64,000 nucleotides of DNA from Paenibacillus solanacearum (GTDB taxonomy: Bacteria > Bacillota > Bacilli > Paenibacillales > NBRC-103111), in assembly GCF_910593845.1 (NCBI RefSeq), contig NZ_CAJVAS010000003.1:248001-312000 (forward strand). Reading direction: 5' to 3'. The notes below the pieces were generated by a model. It saw only the letters and a program-made list of their open reading frames with translations. It was not told where the DNA came from and ran no database searches. The first letter of the stretch is position 1; each line of letters opens with the position of its first letter. Made by a program: the position numbers and the translations under genes. Below, in pieces: positions 55,071 through 62,936 of the stretch.

Positions 55071-56723
55071 TTGCCGATTACAGAAGATACGCCACGCCGT
55101 TGGACGGAGCGCCGCGACGAAAAGTTTCGAAGGTTATTAGCAGCAAAATCATGGTTAAAAGGAAAATGTTTGCCTGCCGAGCGGATCGTGGATGCATTGG
55201 AGGTTCTGATTACATCAGGGGACAAGGTTGTGCTCGAGGGAAACAACCAGAAGCAGGCCTCTTTTCTCTCCGAATCGCTGGCTAAGGTATCCAGTAATCG
55301 AATCAACCGCTTGCATATGCTGATCAGCAGCATCTCAAGACCGGAGCACCTGGATTTGTTCGAGAAAGGGATAGCCAGTAAATTGGATTTTTCATATGCC
55401 GGCCCACAAAGCCTGCGAATTGCGCAGCTGATCGAAGACGGTGTGATTGAATTAGGAGCGATTCACACGTACCTCGAGCTGTACGGCCGATTGTTTGTCG
55501 ATCTGACTCCGAATGTCGTCTTGGTTGCAGCCGATAAAGCGGATATGGAGGGGAACCTTTATACCGGACCGAATACGGAGGAAACACCTACGATTATCGA
55601 AGCAGCCGCATTCTCGGGCGGTATTGTGATCGTACAAGTCAATGAACTTGTTGACAAGCTGCCCCGAGTGGACATCCCGGCTTCCTGGGTAGATGTTGTC
55701 GTGCAAGCGGAAAAGCCGTATCAGCTCGAAGCGTTATTTACCCGAGACCCGCGTCAAATTACGGAAGTGCAAATACTCATGGCGATGATGGCCATCCGAG
55801 GCGTGTATGAAAAGCATCAGGTCCAATCTTTGAACCATGGGATCGGCTTCAATACCTCTGCGATAGAGCTTCTGCTTCCGACATATGGAGAACGTCTCGG
55901 GCTGAAGGGGAAGATCTGCAAGCATTGGACATTAAATCCTCACCCGACCTTAATTCCGGCAATCGAAAGCGGTTGGGTGGAAAGGGTACACTGCTTCGGC
56001 GGGGAAGTGGGCATGGAGAAGTATGTGGCCGCAAGGCCGGACATTTTTTTTACCGGCCCCGACGGCAGCCTTCGTTCCAACCGGATGATTTGTCAGGTGG
56101 CAGGGTTGTACGGTGTCGATATGTTTATCGGGTCTACGCTGCAAATGGATCGCGATGCCAATTCATCCACGGTTACAGCCGGCCGGTTGGCAGGCTTCGG
56201 CGGGGCGCCGAACATGGGGAGTGATCCGAGGGGGAGGCGGCATGCGACACCGGCCTGGCTTGATTTGATCACACAACAATCTCCTACGGTAAGAGGGAGG
56301 AAGCTTGTGGTCCAAATGGTCGAGACCTTTCAAAAAGGGGGGCAGCCGGCCTTCGTAGATTCTCTTGATGCGATCGAGGTGGGCAAGCAAGGCAACCTCC
56401 CGATTGCACCTGTTATGATCTATGGTGATGACGTTACCCATGTCATTACAGAAGAAGGAATCGCTTACTTATATAAAACGCAAAATATGGAAGAGAGAAG
56501 AATGGCGCTCGGAGCGATCGCGGGCATGACGCCGCTGGGCCGGGAACATGACCGTTCCTTGAATGACAGGCTGCGTCAGGACGGGCTGATTGCATTACCC
56601 GAGGATCTTCAAATCCGGAGAAGCGATGCAAAAAGGTCTTTGCTTGCCGCCAAAAGCATCGAGGATTTAATCGACTGGTCCGGCGGGTTGTACGATCCAC
56701 CGGAAAAATTCCGAACTTGGTGA
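55071..56723 (+). CDS. mdcA: Malonate decarboxylase subunit alpha (acetyl-S-ACP:malonate ACP transferase)
   Basis: 550 residues, the family length. TTG start with GGAGG ten bases upstream. MdcA exchanges the acetyl group on the carrier protein for malonate, giving malonyl-S-ACP. The family opening WTERRDEKFRRLLAAKSWLK and VLEGNNQKQASFLSESLAK are present, as are SLNHGIGFNTSAIELLLPTY and CFGGEVGMEKYVAARPDIFF. The gene heads the operon mdcA-B-C-DE-G-H in the same order as in Klebsiella apart from a missing mdcF. Confidence 0.95.
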   Translation: MPITEDTPRRWTERRDEKFRRLLAAKSWLKGKCLPAERIVDALEVLITSGDKVVLEGNNQKQASFLSESLAKVSSNRINRLHMLISSISRPEHLDLFEKGIASKLDFSYAGPQSLRIAQLIEDGVIELGAIHTYLELYGRLFVDLTPNVVLVAADKADMEGNLYTGPNTEETPTIIEAAAFSGGIVIVQVNELVDKLPRVDIPASWVDVVVQAEKPYQLEALFTRDPRQITEVQILMAMMAIRGVYEKHQVQSLNHGIGFNTSAIELLLPTYGERLGLKGKICKHWTLNPHPTLIPAIESGWVERVHCFGGEVGMEKYVAARPDIFFTGPDGSLRSNRMICQVAGLYGVDMFIGSTLQMDRDANSSTVTAGRLAGFGGAPNMGSDPRGRRHATPAWLDLITQQSPTVRGRKLVVQMVETFQKGGQPAFVDSLDAIEVGKQGNLPIAPVMIYGDDVTHVITEEGIAYLYKTQNMEERRMALGAIAGMTPLGREHDRSLNDRLRQDGLIALPEDLQIRRSDAKRSLLAAKSIEDLIDWSGGLYDPPEKFRTW

Positions 56724-56733
56724 GGTGGTCGCA

Positions 56734-57627
56734 ATGTGGACGGATGCCGACGATTGCGGGAAACAATTGGCCGATTGGGCTGTGCAGGCGCTGCTTGAAG
56801 AGGCGGAGCTGACGCCTAAGCCCGGATTGGTTGATTTACGTTCCTCGGGAAGTCATGACAATATGGATATTTCCTTCATGAGGGCGTCTGCCGAATCTCT
56901 CCGTACATGCTTCGCGGCGATGGGGAAGGCAGCTTACAGACGTAACCCGGACCAGGAATTGAGGGAAGAATTGGCTTTCCTGGGACGCCTCGGAGAGCAG
57001 GAGATGATGCGGGTGACACAAGGCGTGAACACGCATCGCGGAGCGATCTGGGCGCTCGGCTTGCTTCTTGCCGGTTGTGCGGTTCACGGCGCCCCTGTGA
57101 CTGCGCGGGAAATCGCGGCTGTCGCCGGCACAATCGCGAAGTTCCCCGACCGCTGCGCACCTCAGCAATCGACCAACGGAATGAAGGTTGCGCAGAAATA
57201 CGGGGTACAAGGCGCAAGAGGGGAAGCGCAGGAGTGTTTTCCGCATGTCACCCGAATCGGACTACCCGTGCTGCAGGGGATGAGGGAGAAGAAGACTCCT
57301 GAACAAACTGCGCGGCTTCATGCTCTGCTGGCCATCATGGCCAGCCTGCAAGACAGCTGTCTGCTTCACAGGGGAGGGCCGCAAGCGCTTGAGGCCGCGC
57401 AGCAGGGGGCGAGGCATGTACTCGAGTCGGGCGGCATGGACACGGCATCGGGCCGTGAGGCGTACCGGCAGCTTGAACAAATCATGCTGGAACGCCGTCT
57501 TTCGCCAGGGGGAAGCGCGGATTTGCTCGCGGCCGTAATATTGTTGGATAAAATTCAAAGTGCGTCAGGTATTGTGAATCCAATGCGAGGAGGTTTAAGC
57601 CATCGAACAGCTGCACTTTCAGTATAA
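56734..57627 (+). CDS. mdcB: Triphosphoribosyl-dephospho-CoA synthase
   Basis: 297 residues from the ATG at 56734, which has GAGGTGG six bases upstream; the GTG at 56725 has none. MdcB makes the precursor of the prosthetic group from dephospho-CoA and ATP. The CitG/MdcB family motifs are present: ELTPKPGLVDLRSSGSHDNM and TQGVNTHRGAIWALGLLLAG. The end overlaps the start of mdcC by 26 bases if mdcC begins at its ATC. Confidence 0.92.
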   Translation: MWTDADDCGKQLADWAVQALLEEAELTPKPGLVDLRSSGSHDNMDISFMRASAESLRTCFAAMGKAAYRRNPDQELREELAFLGRLGEQEMMRVTQGVNTHRGAIWALGLLLAGCAVHGAPVTAREIAAVAGTIAKFPDRCAPQQSTNGMKVAQKYGVQGARGEAQECFPHVTRIGLPVLQGMREKKTPEQTARLHALLAIMASLQDSCLLHRGGPQALEAAQQGARHVLESGGMDTASGREAYRQLEQIMLERRLSPGGSADLLAAVILLDKIQSASGIVNPMRGGLSHRTAALSV

Positions 57628-57892
57628 GGCGGGGCGCGGCATGACGAAGAGAGGGTACGTCGGCGTTGTCGCTTCAGGCGACTTGGAAATTTTGGTAGAG
57701 CCCTCTCCAAACGATATCGCGCAGGTCACCATCAGAACCCAAACGGAAGGATTCGGGCCCATATGGCAGGCGATTTTCGACCGTTTCTTCCAAGATAATA
57801 ACATTGCCGCACAAATTCAAATTAATGATTTCGGCGCTACACCGGGGGTAGTAAACCTGCGTTTAGCCCAAGTTGTGGAGGTAATCGATTGA
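57602..57892 (+). CDS. mdcC: Malonate decarboxylase acyl carrier protein (delta subunit), ATC start
   Basis: 96 residues if translation begins at the ATC at 57602, which lies eight bases after GAGGAGGT. The first ATG (57641) would remove 13 residues. With the ATC start, the reading is (M)EQLHFQYKAGRGM and the Ser of the VVASGDLEIL motif is residue 25, the position that carries the phosphoribosyl-dephospho-CoA group in the Klebsiella protein. This is strong support for the longer protein. The stop shares a base with the ATG of the following gene (TGATG). An unusual initiation codon may keep the carrier protein level low. Confidence 0.85.
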   Translation: MEQLHFQYKAGRGMTKRGYVGVVASGDLEILVEPSPNDIAQVTIRTQTEGFGPIWQAIFDRFFQDNNIAAQIQINDFGATPGVVNLRLAQVVEVID

Positions 57893-59610
57893 TGAGTAGG
57901 CAGCTCGGCTACACAAGCAGCTTTATCGAGCTCAGCGCCAGGGAAAGGGCCAAGGCCGTGCTCGACGAAGGCGTCTTTCGGGAGCTTTTGGACCCGTTTC
58001 AACGAATGGAATCTCCTCACCTTGCTGTCCAAGGTATTGTTCCGCAAAGCGATGACGGTGTTGTTGCAGCCAAAGGAACGATCGACGGAGAGCCGGCAGT
58101 CTTGGTTTCGGTTGACGGCAGATTTCAAGGGGGCGGCATTGGCGAGATATCCGGGGCCAAAATCGCCGGAGCGCTGGAGCTGGCATTGCGCGATAATGAA
58201 GCGGGAATTCCTACCCGCGCGGTGCTCCTTTTGGAAACCGGCGGGGTCCGTTTACAAGAAGGAAATTATGGGCTGTTAGCCATTGCGGAGATCCATGCGG
58301 CGATCGTTGCGCTAAGGCGCTATCATCCGGTCGTTTGCGTCATTGCCGGCATGATCGGCTGTTTTGGCGGGATGTCCATAGCAGCAGGGCTATGCAGCGC
58401 CATTATTATGACCAAGCAGGGCAGGCTGCAGCTGAACGGTCCGGAAGTCATTGAACAGGAGGCGGGAATCGAGGAGCTCGACTCCAGAAACAGGCGCCTC
58501 ATCTGGTCGATGTCAGGAGGGGAACAACGTCATGCGATCGGGCTGGCCGACAGGCTGGTGGATGATGATTGGGAGGAAATCAGGGATGCCGTCCGCGGCG
58601 TTTATCGGATCCGTGAATCCCATTCATCCAGAAGCTCACAGGTAGACCGGTTTCTATGCCGTTTATCCAAGCTGGATACCATTGAGGCCAAAGAGCGCTT
58701 AACACCGGACGCTTTAAGGAGTCTATGGGGGCGCTCGGATCATCCGGAGCGCGATTCCGTACTGTCTTCAATCGCGCAAGAACTTGGAGCAGGGGAAGGC
58801 ATGAAGAACAGCCGGGGCCGTATCTTTTTCGAACGATTAACGCAATCACATGAGCGGGTACCGACGGGGACTCCTTCCGTCTTGTCGGCGGATTCGCGGC
58901 TCGGACAGGAACGCGTGCGGATGATCGCCGTTGTGCCTGATGCCGGAAATCGGTTTTACCGTGCCAGAAACGGAGAAGTGGGCTTGGACGAAGGCTGGAG
59001 GATTGCCGATTGCGTTAGGCGGGCTGTCGAGGAAGACAAGGACAGGGATAAACGGGCTATTGTTGCTATTGTGGACGTTCCGGGACAAGCCTATGGCTAT
59101 ACGGAAGAACTGCTCGGCATTCATCAGTCCTGCGCCGCTGCTGCCGATGCCTATGCGACGGCGAGGCTGGCTGGGCACCCCGTTGTTGCCTTGGTCGTCG
59201 GTCACGCGATTTCAGGCGCCTTTCTCGCTCACGGGTTACAGGCTAATCGAATCATCGCGCTGGACGATGCCGGGGTGATCGTACAGGTTATGTCCAAGCA
59301 ATCGGCAGCGAGAGTCACCCGAAGGCGGGTGGAAGAGTTGGATGAAACCGCGTGCAGCATCGCTGCAACCGCGTATGATGTGCAATCATTCGCCACGCTC
59401 GGCGCGCTTCATCAGATGCTGGAGGGTATCGATCCCGATCTGCCTACATCCGGCGACATAGAGGCGATCGAGAGCGCCTTGCTTACGGCGATTGCCGACG
59501 CGCGCCAATCTCCTGCGGATCTGAGCAGCCGGCTTCAATCCGTTCAGGCTCAGACATCCCGCTCGTTATCGATTCTCGTTCGCACGAAACTCGCTGAACA
59601 ATGGAACTGA
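57892..59610 (+). CDS. mdcDE: Fused malonate decarboxylase beta-gamma subunit
   Basis: 572 residues from the ATG at 57892. Residues 1 to about 300 are MdcD (IVPQSDDGVVAAKGTIDG, LLETGGVRLQEGNYGLLAIA, GCFGGMSIAAGLC); residues about 310-572 are MdcE (VVPDAGNRFYRARNGEVGLD, DVPGQAYGYTEELLGIHQSC, GHAISGAFLAHGLQANRIIA). In Klebsiella they are separate polypeptides; together they decarboxylate malonyl-S-ACP. An internal ATG at 58801 with a purine-rich upstream sequence lies at the junction. It overlaps mdcG by 10 bp. Confidence 0.93.
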   Translation: MSRQLGYTSSFIELSARERAKAVLDEGVFRELLDPFQRMESPHLAVQGIVPQSDDGVVAAKGTIDGEPAVLVSVDGRFQGGGIGEISGAKIAGALELALRDNEAGIPTRAVLLLETGGVRLQEGNYGLLAIAEIHAAIVALRRYHPVVCVIAGMIGCFGGMSIAAGLCSAIIMTKQGRLQLNGPEVIEQEAGIEELDSRNRRLIWSMSGGEQRHAIGLADRLVDDDWEEIRDAVRGVYRIRESHSSRSSQVDRFLCRLSKLDTIEAKERLTPDALRSLWGRSDHPERDSVLSSIAQELGAGEGMKNSRGRIFFERLTQSHERVPTGTPSVLSADSRLGQERVRMIAVVPDAGNRFYRARNGEVGLDEGWRIADCVRRAVEEDKDRDKRAIVAIVDVPGQAYGYTEELLGIHQSCAAAADAYATARLAGHPVVALVVGHAISGAFLAHGLQANRIIALDDAGVIVQVMSKQSAARVTRRRVEELDETACSIAATAYDVQSFATLGALHQMLEGIDPDLPTSGDIEAIESALLTAIADARQSPADLSSRLQSVQAQTSRSLSILVRTKLAEQWN

Positions 59611-60227
59611 AGGTTCATGACTTGCTCAGAATTCAGTCGTCCGCAGATTTAGAGTGCGAGCGTGCTGTTCCGGAATGGGTATGCGAAGCCTTGAAACGAG
59701 CGCCATGGGTTGTTATCCGCCGAAGTCCGGTGAAGGACGGCCGTATCCCTGTCGGCGTGCGCGGAGCGGGCCGTACGCAGCGCTTCGCCGCATATCTTCC
59801 CATTCATTGCGTGAAAGAGACTGTGACTCCGGTACAGCTGGCGGTCCAAGCACGGTGGCGAGCGTATGCGCATGGCGCGGATTCACAGGCATTCGCCCAA
59901 TTGGAAGTGATCGCCGATTATTATAACCGAGCCGGCATCCGTTGGGGGCCGACCGGCAGTATTGGATTTGAGCTGGCCAGCGGTGCCAGTACCGTGCATC
60001 CCAGGAGCGATATTGATCTGGCGATCTATTTGCCGCAGCGAGTGGAACGGAAGACGCTTACGGCTTGGAATACCTTCAACCATCAATGTTCAGTTAAAAT
60101 CGACGCTTTGCTCGAAACGCCGGCCGGCGCTTGCTCTTTATCCGAGTTCGTACGGCAGGAGGAGTCCACGATTCTGCTGCGAACGATGAATGGGCCGGCG
60201 CTGGTGAAGTGTCCATGGACTCCCTGA
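59601..60227 (+). CDS. mdcG: Malonate decarboxylase holo-ACP synthase
   Basis: 208 residues. MdcG transfers the phosphoribosyl-dephospho-CoA group to Ser25 of MdcC. A nucleotidyltransferase motif is visible: GPTGSIGFELASGAS, then HPRSDIDLAIYLP with the DxD metal ligands. The early part WVVIRRSPVKDGRIPVGVRG is family-typical. It begins inside the end of mdcDE, so translation is coupled. In Klebsiella mdcF lies between mdcE and mdcG; here nothing does. Confidence 0.92.
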   Translation: MELKVHDLLRIQSSADLECERAVPEWVCEALKRAPWVVIRRSPVKDGRIPVGVRGAGRTQRFAAYLPIHCVKETVTPVQLAVQARWRAYAHGADSQAFAQLEVIADYYNRAGIRWGPTGSIGFELASGASTVHPRSDIDLAIYLPQRVERKTLTAWNTFNHQCSVKIDALLETPAGACSLSEFVRQEESTILLRTMNGPALVKCPWTP

Positions 60228-60251
60228 GACCTAAGGAGGTTGCCCCTATTC

Positions 60252-61181
60252 ATGACGATGGCGTTTCTTTTTCCAGGCCAAGGATCACAATATCCCGGCA
60301 TGCTTCATCAACTGCCGGACCATCAAGAGGTGCAAGAAACGATAGAGGAAGCTTCATGCGTCCTGAATACCAACGTTCTGGATTATGATACGGAGGAAGG
60401 TCTCGCCTCTACCGTCGGCGTGCAGCTTGCGCTTCTTGTATCAGGCGTGGCGATGGCCCGAGTGCTTATGAGGCAGGGAGGGGGGCCGTCCTTTGTGGCC
60501 GGCCATTCCGTCGGCGCGTTTGGAGCTGCAGTTATTTCGGGCGTATTGACCTTAGGCGATGCGCTTCTTCTCGTTCAACTTCGAGCGTCCTTGATGAAAC
60601 AGGCTTATCCGTCCGGATATGGAATGGGTGTCATTGTAGGCCTGGGGCCATTGCAAGTGCAGCAGCTCATCGATCGGGCCGCAACCAGGGCAGATCCAGT
60701 CTATTTTGCCAACATCAATGCTTCGCACCAGGTCACCGTGGCAGGAACGATCACGGGAATTCGTCGCGTTCTGGCAGCCGCACAAGGATTAGGGGCGCGT
60801 AAAGCTGAACTGCTGCAGGTAGCTGTCCCCTCGCATTGTCCATTAATGGAGACTGTCGCTGGCAAGTTGGAGGATGCAATAAGCCGTGTTACACGAAGTG
60901 AACCGCAAATACCTTATATTGCGAATACAACCGCTCGATTATTGCGGACATCGGACTCGATTCGCGAAGATTTGGTCCGTAGTATGGTTAATCCGGTCAA
61001 ATGGCATGATATGACAAAGCAGTTGTTTGAACGCGGCACTCGATTATTCATTGAGATGCCGCCGGGGCGTGTGCTGTCATCTCTTGTCGGATCTTCCTTT
61101 CCGTCCGCTCGGGTGGCTGCCGCTTCCCATACGGGGGTTGATTCGCTGCTTTATCTGATTAAACAGGAGCAAAGCTCGTAA
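60252..61181 (+). CDS. mdcH: Malonate decarboxylase epsilon subunit (malonyl-CoA:ACP malonyltransferase)
   Basis: 309 residues from the ATG at 60252, with AAGGAGG at 60233. MdcH loads malonyl from malonyl-CoA onto the carrier protein at start-up. The FabD-like fold shows AFLFPGQGSQYPGM, the nucleophile elbow AGHSVGAFGAA, the Arg in LVQLRASLM, and the His in VPSHCPLM. It is the last gene of the operon. Confidence 0.94.
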   Translation: MTMAFLFPGQGSQYPGMLHQLPDHQEVQETIEEASCVLNTNVLDYDTEEGLASTVGVQLALLVSGVAMARVLMRQGGGPSFVAGHSVGAFGAAVISGVLTLGDALLLVQLRASLMKQAYPSGYGMGVIVGLGPLQVQQLIDRAATRADPVYFANINASHQVTVAGTITGIRRVLAAAQGLGARKAELLQVAVPSHCPLMETVAGKLEDAISRVTRSEPQIPYIANTTARLLRTSDSIREDLVRSMVNPVKWHDMTKQLFERGTRLFIEMPPGRVLSSLVGSSFPSARVAAASHTGVDSLLYLIKQEQSS

Positions 61182-61574
61182 CGATCTGCGGCATGGAGAT
61201 ATTGAATCATTGAGTGGTCCAATATTATACTTAATCTATTATAAATAATATGAATTTGCCGTTAACGGGTAGAATAGCTAAAGATGCGTGTTCCGTACCT
61301 AAAGCAAACGCTCCATTTCTTCTCAACAAATGCAAGGAGCCTATGAACCGAGAAGCGAAGTGGCGCGGGTTAACCTAACTTCTTTAAAGCGATAAAGCAA
61401 TTCATAAACTTTCTGCCCACAAGAAAAGCTTCCGCTAAACCACGAATGTATCTTCAGCGAAAAGGTGTCGATCGGAAGTTTTTTATACCTAATTTAGTAT
61501 ATTAATAATTTAAGGTATATTGTATTATTTTTATGAAAGCGGTTATAACCAAACTATAGGAGAGGTTGATGGAT
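61182..61574. other. Intergenic region with operator-like site before the next lipoprotein gene
   Basis: 393 bp without a credible ORF. Inside it, CTTCCG near 61429 and CGGAAG near 61473, followed by TTTTTT, could be the mdc terminator with a long loop. ATGAAAGCGGTTATAA at 61533-61548 matches the catabolite-response consensus with one miss, and is close to the site at 37735. Just before it is an AT-rich promoter-like stretch, TATATTGTATTATT. Confidence 0.5.
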
Positions 61575-62882
61575 ATGAAACGTTCGAGGAAGCTTCTATT
61601 GGTGAGTCCCTTATTGCTGGCTCTTGCGGCAGGTTGTTCAAACGGGGGGAGCAATTCGTCGGCGCCGAATAACGCAAATGACAATAAACCTAAAACGCCA
61701 GTCACGTTAAAAGTACTTTTTACGAACCCCGGGATGACAGAGGATATCTTTCAGCAGCTGATCGCTGAGCCTGTGAAGAAGCAGTATCCGCATATCTCTT
61801 TTGAACTGGTTCCTTTTCAAACCAACTTTGGATTGAATGAATTGGTAAGCGCTGGGGAAATTCCGGACATCATTTATGCAACGCCATACATTCAAGATAT
61901 GCTCGATAAGGATATCCCGCTTGACTTGACCGAGCAGTTGAAGAAACATCAAATCGATACGGCCCGGTTTAATCCGACCATTATGAATGCGATCAAAAGC
62001 TTCGGCACGAAAGGTGAAATTTATTCCCTGCCGTATATGAGCCAATCGTTCGCATTATGGTACAACAAAGGTATTTTTGATCGATTTGGCGTTGCATATC
62101 CGAAGGACGGCATGAACTGGGATGAGGCGATTGAGCTCAGCAAAAAGGTAGCCCGGATGGAAAACGGCGTGCAGTATCGAGGAATGGTCGCTACTCATGG
62201 CGGGATTTCGACCTTTGCATCTTCGCTGTCCATCGAATTGGTCGATCCGAAAACGTCGAACGCCATCGTTTCAGATCGCTGGGGAGCCGTTTTTGCCAAA
62301 GGGAAAGCGCTTTATGATATCGCCGAAAATCGGCCGCTCAAGTTGAATGCAAGCAATATTCAACTGTTCGTAAAGGATAAGACACTCGCCATGGCGCCAT
62401 ACTGGACAGGTGGCATGATCGGAAATTTAGCCCAGGCGACGAAGGATCTTGACTGGGATGTTGTGCAAGTACCGTCCTTTGCCGAAGCGCCTAATAAATA
62501 CTATCAGGTCGATTACCATCAATTTGTCGTCAGCAAAACAACCAAGCATATCGATGACGTCATGGATGTTTTGAAAGTGACCGTATCGGATGAAGTTCAG
62601 GCGAAGGCTGCCAGAATGGGTAAAGAAACTGTACTTACGAATCAAAGCATTATCGATCAGTTCGCGCAAGATCTTGATTTTGTTAAAGGCAAAAACCTGA
62701 AAAGCATCTTTAAAAGCCAACCGTCCAATATGATTTACCAATCCAAATATAACGGTGCGGTATCGGGCGCGATTAACGCAGCGTTTAATGAAGTATTCGA
62801 AGGTAAAACAGATATCAATTCGGCCTTGAAAAAAGCCAAAGAGGAAGCAGACAAAAAAATTGCTGAGTTGAAGTTACAGTAA
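61575..62882 (+). CDS. Extracellular solute-binding lipoprotein (sugar type)
   Basis: 435 residues from the ATG at 61575, with AGGAGAGG eight bases upstream. Lipobox LAAGC with Cys21. Shares WYNKGIFDRFGVAYPKDGMN with the three other solute-binding lipoproteins, and is closest to the one at 43696 (THGGISTFAS, KGKNLKSIFKSQPS, QSKYNGAVSGAINAAF). It should bind an oligosaccharide. A GH43 gene follows after 55 bp, so the pair resembles the operon at 42102-46858. No permease is visible. Confidence 0.92.
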   Translation: MKRSRKLLLVSPLLLALAAGCSNGGSNSSAPNNANDNKPKTPVTLKVLFTNPGMTEDIFQQLIAEPVKKQYPHISFELVPFQTNFGLNELVSAGEIPDIIYATPYIQDMLDKDIPLDLTEQLKKHQIDTARFNPTIMNAIKSFGTKGEIYSLPYMSQSFALWYNKGIFDRFGVAYPKDGMNWDEAIELSKKVARMENGVQYRGMVATHGGISTFASSLSIELVDPKTSNAIVSDRWGAVFAKGKALYDIAENRPLKLNASNIQLFVKDKTLAMAPYWTGGMIGNLAQATKDLDWDVVQVPSFAEAPNKYYQVDYHQFVVSKTTKHIDDVMDVLKVTVSDEVQAKAARMGKETVLTNQSIIDQFAQDLDFVKGKNLKSIFKSQPSNMIYQSKYNGAVSGAINAAFNEVFEGKTDINSALKKAKEEADKKIAELKLQ

Positions 62883-62936
62883 CCTTACGAGCATCTCTCC
62901 ACCCAAGGCAAGTTGATTTTGTAAGGAGAAATTCGA

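Noticed and set aside
57641..57892. mdcC starting at ATG 57641
   Set aside because: No ribosome binding site and it moves the prosthetic-group Ser to position 12, away from the known 25.
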